From contig JAIYBO010000066.1 of the NCBI GenBank assembly GCA_027488495.1, forward strand, positions 1 through 16,662: DNA of 16,662 bases, in the 5' to 3' direction. A program made the position numbers and the translations under genes. Under the pieces are notes generated by a model that searched no databases, was not told the origin of the DNA, and worked only from the letters and a program-made list of their open reading frames with translations. How positions within the stretch are numbered: the first letter of the stretch is position 1; the number at the start of each line of letters is the position of its first letter. The stretch comes from Bacteroidota bacterium. Its GTDB lineage: Bacteria > Bacteroidota > Bacteroidia > NS11-12g > UBA955. Of this stretch, positions 1 to 6,524 are shown piece by piece.

Positions 1-970
1 AAAGGATGACGGGCTGACGTAAAATGCGTTTGAGCGATGCGGGTTTGGGTAGGTAGGCGATGCGAAATTGGAATTGAATGGCATAGACAATGGCGCTAAC
101 AAAGAGGATGAGTATGGGGAGTGAGTTTCCGGTAGCGTATTGTAGGAAGTTGTAAAGAAATTCAGGTTTGGGTTGATTGAGCCATCCCAATCCGCCGAGT
201 TGAAACTGGGCATAGGTGATGGGCAGGTGGGGCAAATAGAAAAGGAGTGCAACGGTAATGGGGAGAAAAAGGATATAGGACGGGTGGAGTCCTTGGGTAT
301 GAGGACTGTTATTTGCTTGGATTTTTGGTTGGATGAGCAGTAGGGCCAAGAAGGATGCGCCGGCCGTAAGGCCGGCGAAATAGTGGATGTAGGCGGCGCC
401 CGCCAGGGCGCCGCCTAACTTGACCGCGAACCAGCCCATGCCCTCAGGAAGCATCACATCGCCCCGAGCATCACGCTGCTTCAATAATCCCAAAACCAAA
501 TCCCATGACCACAACACAAACGGCAACCCAAATACATAAGGACGGATCCATATCGCCATGCTCGATTGCCACCACATCAATCCCATCAAACACACCGACC
601 AAAAGGCCGCTTCATAGCCAAACAATTTATTGGCGATGCGGTGAAATTGCCACAACACGCCCATCGAAAATATCGCGGTGAAAATGCGAGGCCATACTAC
701 GTCATTCCCCGCTACAGAAATCCACCACCACAAAATTGTCTGTACACCCGCTGGATGTCCGTCAACCGCCACGCCCTCCGCCAAATGTGAATGCCAATTG
801 TCAGTAGTCGACATCGCCCTGAAAACAGCACTCAGCTCGTCGTAACCCCAAGCCATGTCGGTGATCCCAACAAACCGCAACGCAAGGCTCCCCAAAAGCA
901 CGAGTAACCAGCCCCATTGAAACAAACGGGGTGTTTTACCAAACGACGTCCACAATTGTTGAAACCGCAT
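1..970 (-). CDS. Membrane GT-C glycosyltransferase (GT39/GT83-like), 3' end missing
   Basis: This minus-strand frame is open from an ATG at 970 to the window edge (323 codons seen; the C-terminus lies to the left). The protein is rich in Trp, Phe and Leu and has repeated hydrophobic segments, so it is a polytopic inner-membrane protein. After the first membrane segment (residues about 19-36) comes an acidic pair in GYDEL (Asp44-Glu45), then VDGHPAG (about 69-75). In PMT/ArnT-type GT-C enzymes the first periplasmic loop carries such catalytic acidic residues and a G-H-P segment. By family, it would transfer a sugar from a polyprenyl-phosphate carrier to a protein, lipid or glycan; the acceptor cannot be told. 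The start lies three bases after the stop of the upstream gene, so the two are probably cotranscribed. Codon use changes abruptly near residue 185-205 at two perfect hairpins (see findings). The family assignment is fairly safe, the substrate unknown. Confidence 0.85.
   Translation of the reverse strand, partial: MRFQQLWTSFGKTPRLFQWGWLLVLLGSLALRFVGITDMAWGYDELSAVFRAMSTTDNWHSHLAEGVAVDGHPAGVQTILWWWISVAGNDVVWPRIFTAIFSMGVLWQFHRIANKLFGYEAAFWSVCLMGLMWWQSSMAIWIRPYVFGLPFVLWSWDLVLGLLKQRDARGDVMLPEGMGWFAVKLGGALAGAAYIHYFAGLTAGASFLALLLIQPKIQANNSPHTQGLHPSYILFLPITVALLFYLPHLPITYAQFQLGGLGWLNQPKPEFLYNFLQYATGNSLPILILFVSAIVYAIQFQFRIAYLPKPASLKRILRQPVIL
358..377. repeat. Perfect GC-rich inverted repeat (8-bp arms), partner of the hairpin at 390-417
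   Basis: Arms 358-365 (CGCCGGCC) and 370-377 (GGCCGGCG) are exact reverse complements with loop GTAA. The repeat encodes about residues 198-205 of the glycosyltransferase, again a Gly/Ala-rich stretch. It has no T-run and lies inside an open frame, so it is not a terminator. Confidence 0.88.
390..417. repeat. Perfect GC-rich inverted repeat (12-bp arms) inside the glycosyltransferase gene
   Basis: Arms 390-401 and 406-417 are exact reverse complements around the four-base loop GCCA. The arm core is GGCGGCGCCC. On the coding (minus) strand it encodes a Gly/Ala-rich stretch (about residues 185-194). The DNA is far more GC-rich than its surroundings, and a second perfect hairpin follows 12 bases away. 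Confidence 0.9.
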
Positions 971-973
971 GCA

Positions 974-2233
974 CTAGGTCTTTTGCTTGGCTTTCTGGGC
1001 CGATGGAAACAAAATGTTGTTCAATATCAGTCGATAGCCCGGACTGTTGGGATGCAAATTCAAATCCGTTGGCGGCTCCCCCACAAAATGCTGATAGTCT
1101 TCAGGATCATGTCCCCCGAAAAATGTCCACGTGCCTTTCCCCAACTCGCCATGGATGTATCGGGCCTCGTTGAGCATGGCATTTTCGCCCATCACCAATA
1201 CATCGGATCGAACCAACGCGTTCCGGTAGGCTGTGGTTTGTCCCATGAATCCTTTGATTGTGCGGGTATGGTTTTGGCACAAAATGCTGGGGATCAAATC
1301 CCATTTGGCAGAATAATCGAATAGGGTGAATAGGTCTTCTTCTTCCCGAACTTTTCTGCGCGATGGGTCCACGTCGATGTTGCTGTACTCGTAATACATG
1401 GGATCCTCAATCAAGGTAAAATCTTTGAAGGCGATGCATTTGTCGTAATCCAATTTCTCTTGTGCCCTTGGATCGGCGGGCGTGCCATCGTACATCGATT
1501 CGCAAATGTCTGTTTCTGCGGCGGCCATGGCAATGTCGTAGGTGTCGGTGGCGCTGCACATAGCAAACAGGAATCCTCCGCCGAGCATGAAGTCGCGAAT
1601 TTTCATCACAACCGCTCTTTTCAATTCACGGGGCGATTCGAAGCCATGTTTTTTGGCCATCGCTTCGGCTTCCGCTACTTCGGCCAAATACCAAGGCGCG
1701 CTGCTGTAGCTGCTGTAAAACTTTCCAAACTGTCCGGTGAAATCTTCATGGTGCAAGTGCAGCCAATCGTATTCGAGCAATTTCCCGCCCAACACCTCGT
1801 CGTCGAACACGATATCGTAAGGAATTTCGGCATAGGTTAATACGAGTGTCACGGCATCGTCCCATGGTTGCTTGGTTTTTGGGGAATACACGGCGATTTT
1901 GGGTGCATTGAGCAATTTGATGGCATTCATGTTGGCACTGGGGTTTTGAATTTCAGTGATGATTGCATTGCTGGCGGCGTCTGAGATGGTCTCAAAAGAA
2001 ATGCCCCGGATTTTACATTCTTTTTCTGTTTCGGGTGCGTATTGCATCATGAAGCTACCACCTTGATAGTTGAGCAACCATTGCACTTCGCGTTGTTGCT
2101 TGAGCATCCAAAAGGCCAATCCATAGGCTTTAAGGTGGTTTTTTTGGGATTCATCCATTGGGATGAGGATTTGCATCGCCCCGAGGGAATGACCAAAGAA
2201 AATTAAGATGCTAAGAATCGCTGTCCGAACCAT
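974..2233 (-). CDS. Secreted conserved Bacteroidota protein, commonly mislabelled 'asparagine synthetase B'
   Basis: With the start at 2233 the product is 419 residues and begins with a signal peptide (residues 1 to about 19, ending SLGA), so it should be exported. The mature part begins QILIPMDESQKNHLKAYG and ends with the motif GGHDPEDY (373-380) and HPNSPGYRLILNN (394-406), which I recognise from a widespread Bacteroidota family. Genome annotations often call it asparagine synthetase B, but there is no N-terminal nucleophile Cys2 glutaminase domain and no ATP-pyrophosphatase synthetase motif. The alternating pattern KIAVYSP, YDIVFDD, YDWLHLHHED, then GGGFLFAMCSATD (218-230), looks like a class I amidotransferase-like Rossmann fold; that is inference. 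An in-frame ATG at 2290 would add 19 residues ahead of the signal peptide and overlap crcB further, so I reject it. The chosen start overlaps the 3' end of crcB by 31 bases. Function unknown. Confidence 0.85.
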   Translation of the reverse strand: MVRTAILSILIFFGHSLGAMQILIPMDESQKNHLKAYGLAFWMLKQQREVQWLLNYQGGSFMMQYAPETEKECKIRGISFETISDAASNAIITEIQNPSANMNAIKLLNAPKIAVYSPKTKQPWDDAVTLVLTYAEIPYDIVFDDEVLGGKLLEYDWLHLHHEDFTGQFGKFYSSYSSAPWYLAEVAEAEAMAKKHGFESPRELKRAVVMKIRDFMLGGGFLFAMCSATDTYDIAMAAAETDICESMYDGTPADPRAQEKLDYDKCIAFKDFTLIEDPMYYEYSNIDVDPSRRKVREEEDLFTLFDYSAKWDLIPSILCQNHTRTIKGFMGQTTAYRNALVRSDVLVMGENAMLNEARYIHGELGKGTWTFFGGHDPEDYQHFVGEPPTDLNLHPNSPGYRLILNNILFPSAQKAKQKT

Positions 2234-2562
2234 GTTATTAATATCCCAAAGATAAGCGATGTAAAACCATATACGACCGCCAATCGGCATTCTTGGTGTT
2301 CTACGTATTGGATTATTTCGAAGATCAATCCGCTAAAGGTGGAGAAACCGCCCAAAAGGCCAGTGAGTAAAAACAAACGCCAAAAATCACTATTCAATCG
2401 GGGGTACAACGCACCCATTAAAAGGCAGGCAGCCATATTGACGGTGAAGGTGCCCCAAGAAAATTGCTGTGGGACAAAAGGGGTTTTTAACCCAACGAGC
2501 CATCGAAGTATACTCCCCGAAGCTCCACCCAATATGATGGCAAATAAATTCGCAAATTGCAT
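2203..2562 (-). CDS. crcB: Fluoride ion channel FluC/CrcB
   Basis: This 119-residue inner-membrane protein has four hydrophobic segments and the family signatures in order: GGASGSILRW (residues 12-21), GTFTVNMAACLLMG (about 37-50) and GLLGGFSTFSG (about 68-78). FluC forms a dual-topology dimeric channel that lets fluoride leave the cytoplasm passively. Length is normal for the family (about 120-130). It heads the minus-strand group that continues with the secreted protein and the glycosyltransferase, and is divergent from the oxidoreductase gene 36 bases away. I see no fluoride riboswitch in that short gap. Its last 31 bases also encode the start of the next gene's signal peptide in another frame. 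Confidence 0.93.
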   Translation of the reverse strand: MQFANLFAIILGGASGSILRWLVGLKTPFVPQQFSWGTFTVNMAACLLMGALYPRLNSDFWRLFLLTGLLGGFSTFSGLIFEIIQYVEHQECRLAVVYGFTSLIFGILITWFGQRFLAS

Positions 2563-2585
2563 GCTACGAAGTTAGCAATCCCCAT

Positions 2586-2593
2586 TAATTTTG
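2586..2593 (+). promoter_or_regulatory. Possible -7 element of the oxidoreductase gene
   Basis: TAATTTTG matches the Bacteroidota -7 consensus TAnnTTTG exactly and ends five bases before the chosen ATG at 2599. No TTG is found about 20 bases upstream, so support is weak. If used, the transcript would start at or next to the ATG. Confidence 0.3.
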
Positions 2594-2598
2594 TGGTG

Positions 2599-3318
2599 AT
2601 GATTGCTGCGATAAATTCCATCCGAAACCTATCAGACAGGGTCAAGGTGTTTGAATTGCATTTGCCTGAAGCCGTTGGTTTTATTGCCGGACAGTTTGTG
2701 ATTGTTAAAGCGCTAATCAATGGAGAAAGTATCGAGCGTAGCTATTCAATTGCCAATCAAAAGGCGGAAAAAACCAACGCACTGGAATTGTGTGTCGCTT
2801 TAAATACTGCTGGGATGATGACACCCTATTTGTTTGGGTTGGGAACTGGGGCGAAGTTAGAGATTTCAATGCCGCAGGGTGGATTTGTTCTGCGTGATAC
2901 TTCGGTGGATGTTCCTAACTTGTTTGTGTGCACGGGCACCGGCGTTGCGCCGTTTCGATCGATGATTGCAGCAAGTCTGGCGTTGAATCCAAACAGGCAT
3001 GTTCATTTGGTGTTTGGCAACCGCAAAGTAGAAGATGTGTTGTATCATGAGCATTGGCTTGCGCTGCGTGAGCAAAATTCCAATTTTCATTATCACCCTG
3101 TATTAAGTAAGTGCGATGAAGGATTGGCCGCGCTGCCCAATTCAAACAACTTTCACAAAGGATATGTGCATCCCGTGTATGAACAGTTGCTGTCAAAGGA
3201 TTTAGGCTCCCATGTTTACGTTTGTGGTTGGGAAGTGATGTGCAAGGAGAGCAGAGAACGACTGAAAGCCATGGGTTTAACCCGCCGTCAGTATTTTTTC
3301 GAGCAATATGATGGTTGA
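2599..3318 (+). CDS. FAD/NAD(P)H-dependent ferredoxin reductase-like oxidoreductase
   Basis: From the ATG at 2599 the product is 239 residues. The N-terminal FAD-binding barrel carries RSYSIA (47-52), the family's R-x-Y-S flavin-binding motif. The nucleotide-binding half carries GTGVAPFRSM (113-122) and, near the C-terminus, VYVCGWEVM followed by the terminal FFEQYDG. The usual CGP triplet is CGW here. There is no [2Fe-2S] domain, so it resembles stand-alone ferredoxin/flavodoxin-NADP reductases that pass electrons between NAD(P)H and a separate iron-sulphur protein or flavodoxin. The frame extends upstream to 2557, but that extension overlaps crcB and adds residues not expected before the first beta strand, so I start at 2599. 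It stands alone, divergent from crcB. The physiological partner cannot be told. Confidence 0.85.
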   Translation: MIAAINSIRNLSDRVKVFELHLPEAVGFIAGQFVIVKALINGESIERSYSIANQKAEKTNALELCVALNTAGMMTPYLFGLGTGAKLEISMPQGGFVLRDTSVDVPNLFVCTGTGVAPFRSMIAASLALNPNRHVHLVFGNRKVEDVLYHEHWLALREQNSNFHYHPVLSKCDEGLAALPNSNNFHKGYVHPVYEQLLSKDLGSHVYVCGWEVMCKESRERLKAMGLTRRQYFFEQYDG

Positions 3319-3457
3319 TTTTTGCAATTATCGCAAATAATTTTTCTGACTAAGTTTTTTATCTTATTATTGCGACATAGTTCTGCGTTGCGCGTCTGCA
3401 ACCCAATGAATTTCTCCCCAACGTTTTTACACAAATTTTTGAATACGATTATTTTTT
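3319..3457. other. AT-rich intergenic region and leader upstream of rho
   Basis: This 139-base gap holds an imperfect inverted repeat (3331-3341 with 3366-3375, one bulged base), a small hairpin GTTGC-N6-GCAAC (3387-3402), a short C-rich stretch (about 3401-3424), and AATTTTTG at 3434-3441, one mismatch from the -7 consensus. None is strong enough to be called a terminator or a regulated leader. Confidence 0.4.
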
Positions 3458-5473
3458 ATGGCCGATAGACCGGATTTCTCTAAAATGAGTGTGGGTGATT
3501 TGCGCACCCTCGCCGACAACCTTTCAATTGAAAATACTACCAAACTGAAGAAGGGGGAGTTGATAGCTGCCCTTGAATTGGTTGCGGCAACATCCTCATC
3601 CAAACCCGCTGTGGTGGCTGAGGTTGCTTTGACGGATAACAATGCAACAGCCGAAAAGGCTGTAGAATCATCGCAAGATGCTTCTGAGAAGCGCGGACGT
3701 AGGCCTCGCAAAACGGCTGAAGAATTACAGGCAGAAAAAGTGGCTGCCGCTGCCGGTGATGTGGTGGAGTTAATTCCTGCCAAAACACCCGTTGTGCAAC
3801 CCAAGCCATTCCAAAGACACCGCGAAGCGGGGTCGGAATTGCCTTCCAATCAGGTTGTTGCGGAAGAATCAAATCGTTCAGAAGAAAAAGTAGAAGTTTC
3901 TGCTGATAGCCTTGCTCCAGTGGCCAGGGAAAACAGAAATCCTCGCGAAAATAGAGGGCCCCGCGAACCTCGGGAGGTGAGAGAGCCCCGCCCAAATCGT
4001 GAGCCTAGAGAAAATCGCGAACCACGCGAAAACCGCGAACCAAGAGAAGTAATTAATAACCGCGAACCCAGAGAAAATGCCAATCCTCGGGAGCCAAGGA
4101 CGCAAAACGAAAATCGTTTGCCGCGCGAAAATCGCGAACCCCGTGAGAATCGTGAACCTCGTGAGAACCGCGAACCCAGAGAGAACCGTGAGCCCCGTGA
4201 AAACAACGCTCAAGGGAATCCCTCAAATGCACCTTTAAACAATGCAGCAAACGGCAATCCCGTTTCTAATACGAATAACCCACCAACGCCTCGACCAGAG
4301 CCAGCCATTTCGCCCGAAGAAAAGAGAAGGCGTGAAGCTTTGGCGCTTTTTACAGAAATGGAAGGGGTAGTGACCACCCAAGGTGTACTCGAGACAGTGC
4401 CCGATGGGTACGGATTTTTGCGTTCACCGGATTACAATTATGTTGCGTCTCCAGACGATGTGTACATTCCCGGTTTCATGATCAAACAAAATGGTTTGAA
4501 AACGGGCGATACCGTTCGTGGAACCATCAGACCACCCAAAGAAAACGAGAAGTACTTCTGCTTGGTGAAAATAGAGAGTGTGAATGGCAGAACCCCAGAA
4601 GAAGTGAGAGATCGTGTGGCGTTTGAGCACCTTACCCCGCTTTTCCCCGATGAAAAATTGAATCTGTGCGATAGCGCAAGCAATTACCCCAACCGAATCA
4701 TCGATTTGATATCGCCAATCGGTAAAGGACAAAGGGGATTGATTGTGGCCCAGCCTAAAACTGGTAAAACTTGGTTGCTGAAAGGCATCGCAAACGCCAT
4801 CGCCAAGAATCACCCAGAAGTATATATGATCATTTTGCTGATCGACGAACGTCCGGAAGAAGTGACAGACATGGCCCGCAGTGTGCGTGCAGAAGTGGTT
4901 GCGTCAACCTTCGATGAGCCAGCCGATAAGCACGTGAAACTCACCAATATGGTGCTTGAAAAAGGGAAGAGATTGGTAGAATGCGGTCATGACGTGGTGA
5001 TCTTGTTGGATTCAATCACGCGTTTGGCCCGTGCTTATAATACCGTTCAGCCAGCATCTGGAAAGATTTTATCGGGTGGTGTGGATGCCAATGCGCTTCA
5101 CAAACCCAAGCGATTCTTTGGTGCTGCAAGAAACATTGAAGGTGGTGGATCTTTAACCATCATCGCTACGGCCCTTACCGATACAGGTTCAAAAATGGAC
5201 GAAGTGATCTTTGAAGAATTCAAAGGAACCGGTAACATGGAATTGCAATTGGATCGCAAATTGTCGAACAAGCGCATTTTTCCTGCCATTGATATATTGA
5301 GTTCAAGTACCCGCCGCGACGATTTGTTGGTTGATAAAGTAACCAATCAAAGGATGTGGGTGTTGCGAAATCACCTGGCCGATATGAATTCGGAGGAAGC
5401 TATGAACACCTTCTTGAAATACATGCAAAATACCAAAGACAACAACGAGTTTTTGATAAGCATGAATCGATAA
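3458..5473 (+). CDS. rho: Transcription termination factor Rho with a long disordered insert
   Basis: At 671 residues this is far longer than the 419-residue E. coli protein. Order of parts: N-terminal helical domain (about 1-45); low-complexity region (about 46-285) including a charged R/E/N/P repeat block (157-250); cold-shock-type RNA-binding domain with GYGFLRSPDYNY (317-328); P-loop AQPKTGKTW (431-439); catalytic segment DERPEEVTD (463-471); Walker B DVVILLDS (512-519); Q-loop SGKILSGG (534-541); R-loop region GSKMDE (577-582). All ATPase motifs look intact, so it should work as the hexameric RNA translocase that ends transcription. Long inserts between the N-terminal and RNA-binding parts are known in Bacteroidota Rho; in Bacteroides thetaiotaomicron a disordered insert is reported to drive condensate formation. 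That this insert does so is inference. It appears to be transcribed alone. Confidence 0.97.
   Translation: MADRPDFSKMSVGDLRTLADNLSIENTTKLKKGELIAALELVAATSSSKPAVVAEVALTDNNATAEKAVESSQDASEKRGRRPRKTAEELQAEKVAAAAGDVVELIPAKTPVVQPKPFQRHREAGSELPSNQVVAEESNRSEEKVEVSADSLAPVARENRNPRENRGPREPREVREPRPNREPRENREPRENREPREVINNREPRENANPREPRTQNENRLPRENREPRENREPRENREPRENREPRENNAQGNPSNAPLNNAANGNPVSNTNNPPTPRPEPAISPEEKRRREALALFTEMEGVVTTQGVLETVPDGYGFLRSPDYNYVASPDDVYIPGFMIKQNGLKTGDTVRGTIRPPKENEKYFCLVKIESVNGRTPEEVRDRVAFEHLTPLFPDEKLNLCDSASNYPNRIIDLISPIGKGQRGLIVAQPKTGKTWLLKGIANAIAKNHPEVYMIILLIDERPEEVTDMARSVRAEVVASTFDEPADKHVKLTNMVLEKGKRLVECGHDVVILLDSITRLARAYNTVQPASGKILSGGVDANALHKPKRFFGAARNIEGGGSLTIIATALTDTGSKMDEVIFEEFKGTGNMELQLDRKLSNKRIFPAIDILSSSTRRDDLLVDKVTNQRMWVLRNHLADMNSEEAMNTFLKYMQNTKDNNEFLISMNR
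4124..4204 (+). repeat. Tandem 18-base coding repeat (hexapeptide ENREPR type) within rho
   Basis: Residues 223-249 of Rho are four and a half consecutive copies of the hexapeptide R-E-N-R-E-P. The DNA units are only partly alike because Arg (CGC, CGT, AGA), Glu (GAA, GAG), Asn (AAT, AAC) and Pro (CCC, CCT) codons vary from unit to unit. A less regular block with the same motif spans about 3926-4060. Confidence 0.9.
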
Positions 5474-5759
5474 TCGGGGCAAACACTTCCATTTACGCAT
5501 CTGGGTTGGCGAGAAACCAGAATTCCGAGGTGTAAAAGTTGAATTATTTTGTTCTTGTAATGTTGGCGATGAAACATTTTGTTTCAATGAACGGCGGTTG
5601 ATGTTTTAGGTTAATGATTTAATAATCAATGGTTTGTGTTTTTTAATGGTGTCCCACTTTTTGGGGTGTCCTGATTTTGGAAACATGTAGAAAAAAATGT
5701 GCAAAACCCATGCACAACCAAGGGAATTCTGTTGTTTTTTTGAGTAAAATTTTGAAGAG
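5474..5759. other. Intergenic region downstream of rho
   Basis: No coding sequence is supported in these 286 bases. There is an AT-rich hairpin TGAAACA-TTT-TGTTTCA (5570-5586), a hairpin TGTGCA-N7-TGCACA (5698-5716) about 44 bases before the next ATG, and the short direct repeat GGTGTCC twice near 5648-5670. Neither hairpin is followed by a proper T-run, so no rho terminator can be named. Confidence 0.5.
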
Positions 5760-6092
5760 ATGGACAAGCCAAAAGTTGTAATTGAGTACAGCAAACTGTC
5801 GGCGGAATTGCTCGACTTATTCGACGAGACGTATCCCACCGGTGTAACAGGTAAAACAGTGCGTTATCCCAATTCTAAGGGAGAGATAGTGACCGCGGTT
5901 CGGTTAGAAACCGACGATACCAGTTATTTGGTAAAGTTGAGTACCCGTGCCAAAGAGATCCTTACAGAAGAAGATTTGGATGCGCTGATTCGTACCTCTA
6001 CCAAATCGAAAGATGTGGATGAAGAAGAAGAGGAAGAAGAGGAGGAGGAAGAGGAAGATCCTCGCAAAGCATCTACAGACGACGAAGATTGA
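5760..6092 (+). CDS. Small conserved-type protein with acidic C-terminal tail
   Basis: This is a 110-residue protein of unknown function. Residues 1 to about 80 look like a compact alpha/beta domain (KVVIEYSKLSAELLDLF, then strands GEIVTAVRLET and TSYLVKLS). Residues from about 85 on are an acidic tail with an unbroken run of twelve glutamates followed by DPRKASTDDED. No membrane segment or signal peptide is present, so it should be cytoplasmic. Similar short proteins with Asp/Glu-rich tails occur in other Bacteroidota, but I cannot assign a role. The TGA stop overlaps the ATG of apaG by one base (TGATG), which suggests translational coupling. There is a hairpin about 44 bases upstream and no clear ribosome binding site. 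Confidence 0.75.
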   Translation: MDKPKVVIEYSKLSAELLDLFDETYPTGVTGKTVRYPNSKGEIVTAVRLETDDTSYLVKLSTRAKEILTEEDLDALIRTSTKSKDVDEEEEEEEEEEEEDPRKASTDDED

Positions 6093-6487
6093 TGCTGATG
6101 ATGGTGTCTGAGATTACCCACGATGTTAAGGTGTCTGTAGAGTGTGCTTACAGCAGCAAACACAGCGTGGAATTGCAGGACCAATTTGTGTTTTTTTATC
6201 ACATCACTATTGAAAATCTGGGCGATTTTTCTGTTCGATTGTTGCGCAGAAAATGGATTATTTTGGATGCTCACGGTGTTGAACGCATCGTGGAAGGCGA
6301 GGGAGTGGTTGGTGTTCAGCCTAGCATCCCATCCGGAGATCAGCACGAATATACCAGTTCATGTTTGATGAATACGGCTTTCGGTACCATGAGGGGCCAT
6401 TACACTTTTGAGCGACTCGTGGATGGGGTTGAATTTGATGTGACTATACCGCTCTTTCAACTTGAAGTGCCTTACCTGTTGAGTTAA
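6092..6487 (+). CDS. apaG: ApaG family protein
   Basis: The 131-residue product matches ApaG along its length: the segment SVRLLRRKWIILDAHG, then GEGVVGVQPSIPSGDQHEYTS, then the glycine-rich FGTMRGHYTFERL, and the C-terminal FDVTIPLFQLEVPYLLS. ApaG is a single fibronectin-III-like beta-sandwich domain; in enterobacteria it is linked to Co2+/Mg2+ homeostasis and Ap4A phenotypes, but its biochemical role is not settled. I start at 6092 because this ATG shares its A with the stop of the upstream gene. Two further in-frame ATGs (6098 and 6101) follow at once, and homologues typically begin MVxEIT, which would favour 6101. The uncertainty is three residues. Confidence 0.92.
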   Translation: MLMMVSEITHDVKVSVECAYSSKHSVELQDQFVFFYHITIENLGDFSVRLLRRKWIILDAHGVERIVEGEGVVGVQPSIPSGDQHEYTSSCLMNTAFGTMRGHYTFERLVDGVEFDVTIPLFQLEVPYLLS

Positions 6488-6489
6488 CA

Positions 6490-6520
6490 TTGTTTCAGGG
6501 GCTTTTCAAAACTATCTTTG
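6490..6520 (+). promoter_or_regulatory. Promoter of the SDR gene (TTG-N20-TATCTTTG)
   Basis: TTG at 6490-6492 and TATCTTTG at 6513-6520 are 20 bases apart. They match the Bacteroidota -33/-7 consensus, with the same spacing as the promoter at 7274-7304. The -7 element ends four bases before the ATG at 6525, so transcription should begin at about the start codon. TTG lies just after the apaG stop. Confidence 0.6.
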
Positions 6521-6524
6521 GACC

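Noticed and set aside
358..417. Replication terminus or dif site at the skew switch
   Set aside because: The skew change is confined to the 5' part of one gene; genes from 974 rightwards on the minus strand again favour C-ending codons, so it is not a chromosome-scale switch, and no 28-base dif-like XerCD sequence was recognised.
358..417. Transcription terminators formed by the two hairpins
   Set aside because: They lie in the middle of an open reading frame and have no T-run on either strand.
917..1840. Plus-strand frames opposite the secreted protein gene and the start of the glycosyltransferase gene
   Set aside because: They contain no recognisable domains and overlap strongly supported minus-strand genes.
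974..2233. Naming the gene asparagine synthetase B
   Set aside because: There is a signal peptide, no Cys2 glutaminase domain and no synthetase ATP-binding motif; the name appears to be carried over from old annotations.
2563..2598. Fluoride riboswitch upstream of crcB
   Set aside because: The gap to the divergent gene is only 36 bases and shows no pseudoknot-like pairing or conserved riboswitch bases.
4124..4204. CRISPR-like array
   Set aside because: The units abut without spacers and are in-frame coding repeats within rho.
3427..4250. Several antisense frames across the N-terminal part of rho, some repetitive (Ser/Arg/Gly- or Phe-rich)
   Set aside because: They are mirror readings of the low-complexity insert, with no start signals and no recognisable domains.
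5698..5716. Regulatory RNA element before the acidic-tail gene
   Set aside because: A single 6-bp hairpin with a seven-base loop is too weak to support a riboswitch or thermosensor call.
5606..5839. Small minus-strand frame downstream of rho
   Set aside because: It overlaps the start of the acidic-tail gene, has unremarkable composition and no family resemblance.
5924..6346. Antisense frame with a long serine run opposite the acidic-tail gene
   Set aside because: It is the complement of the GAA/GAG run and spans two well-supported plus-strand genes.
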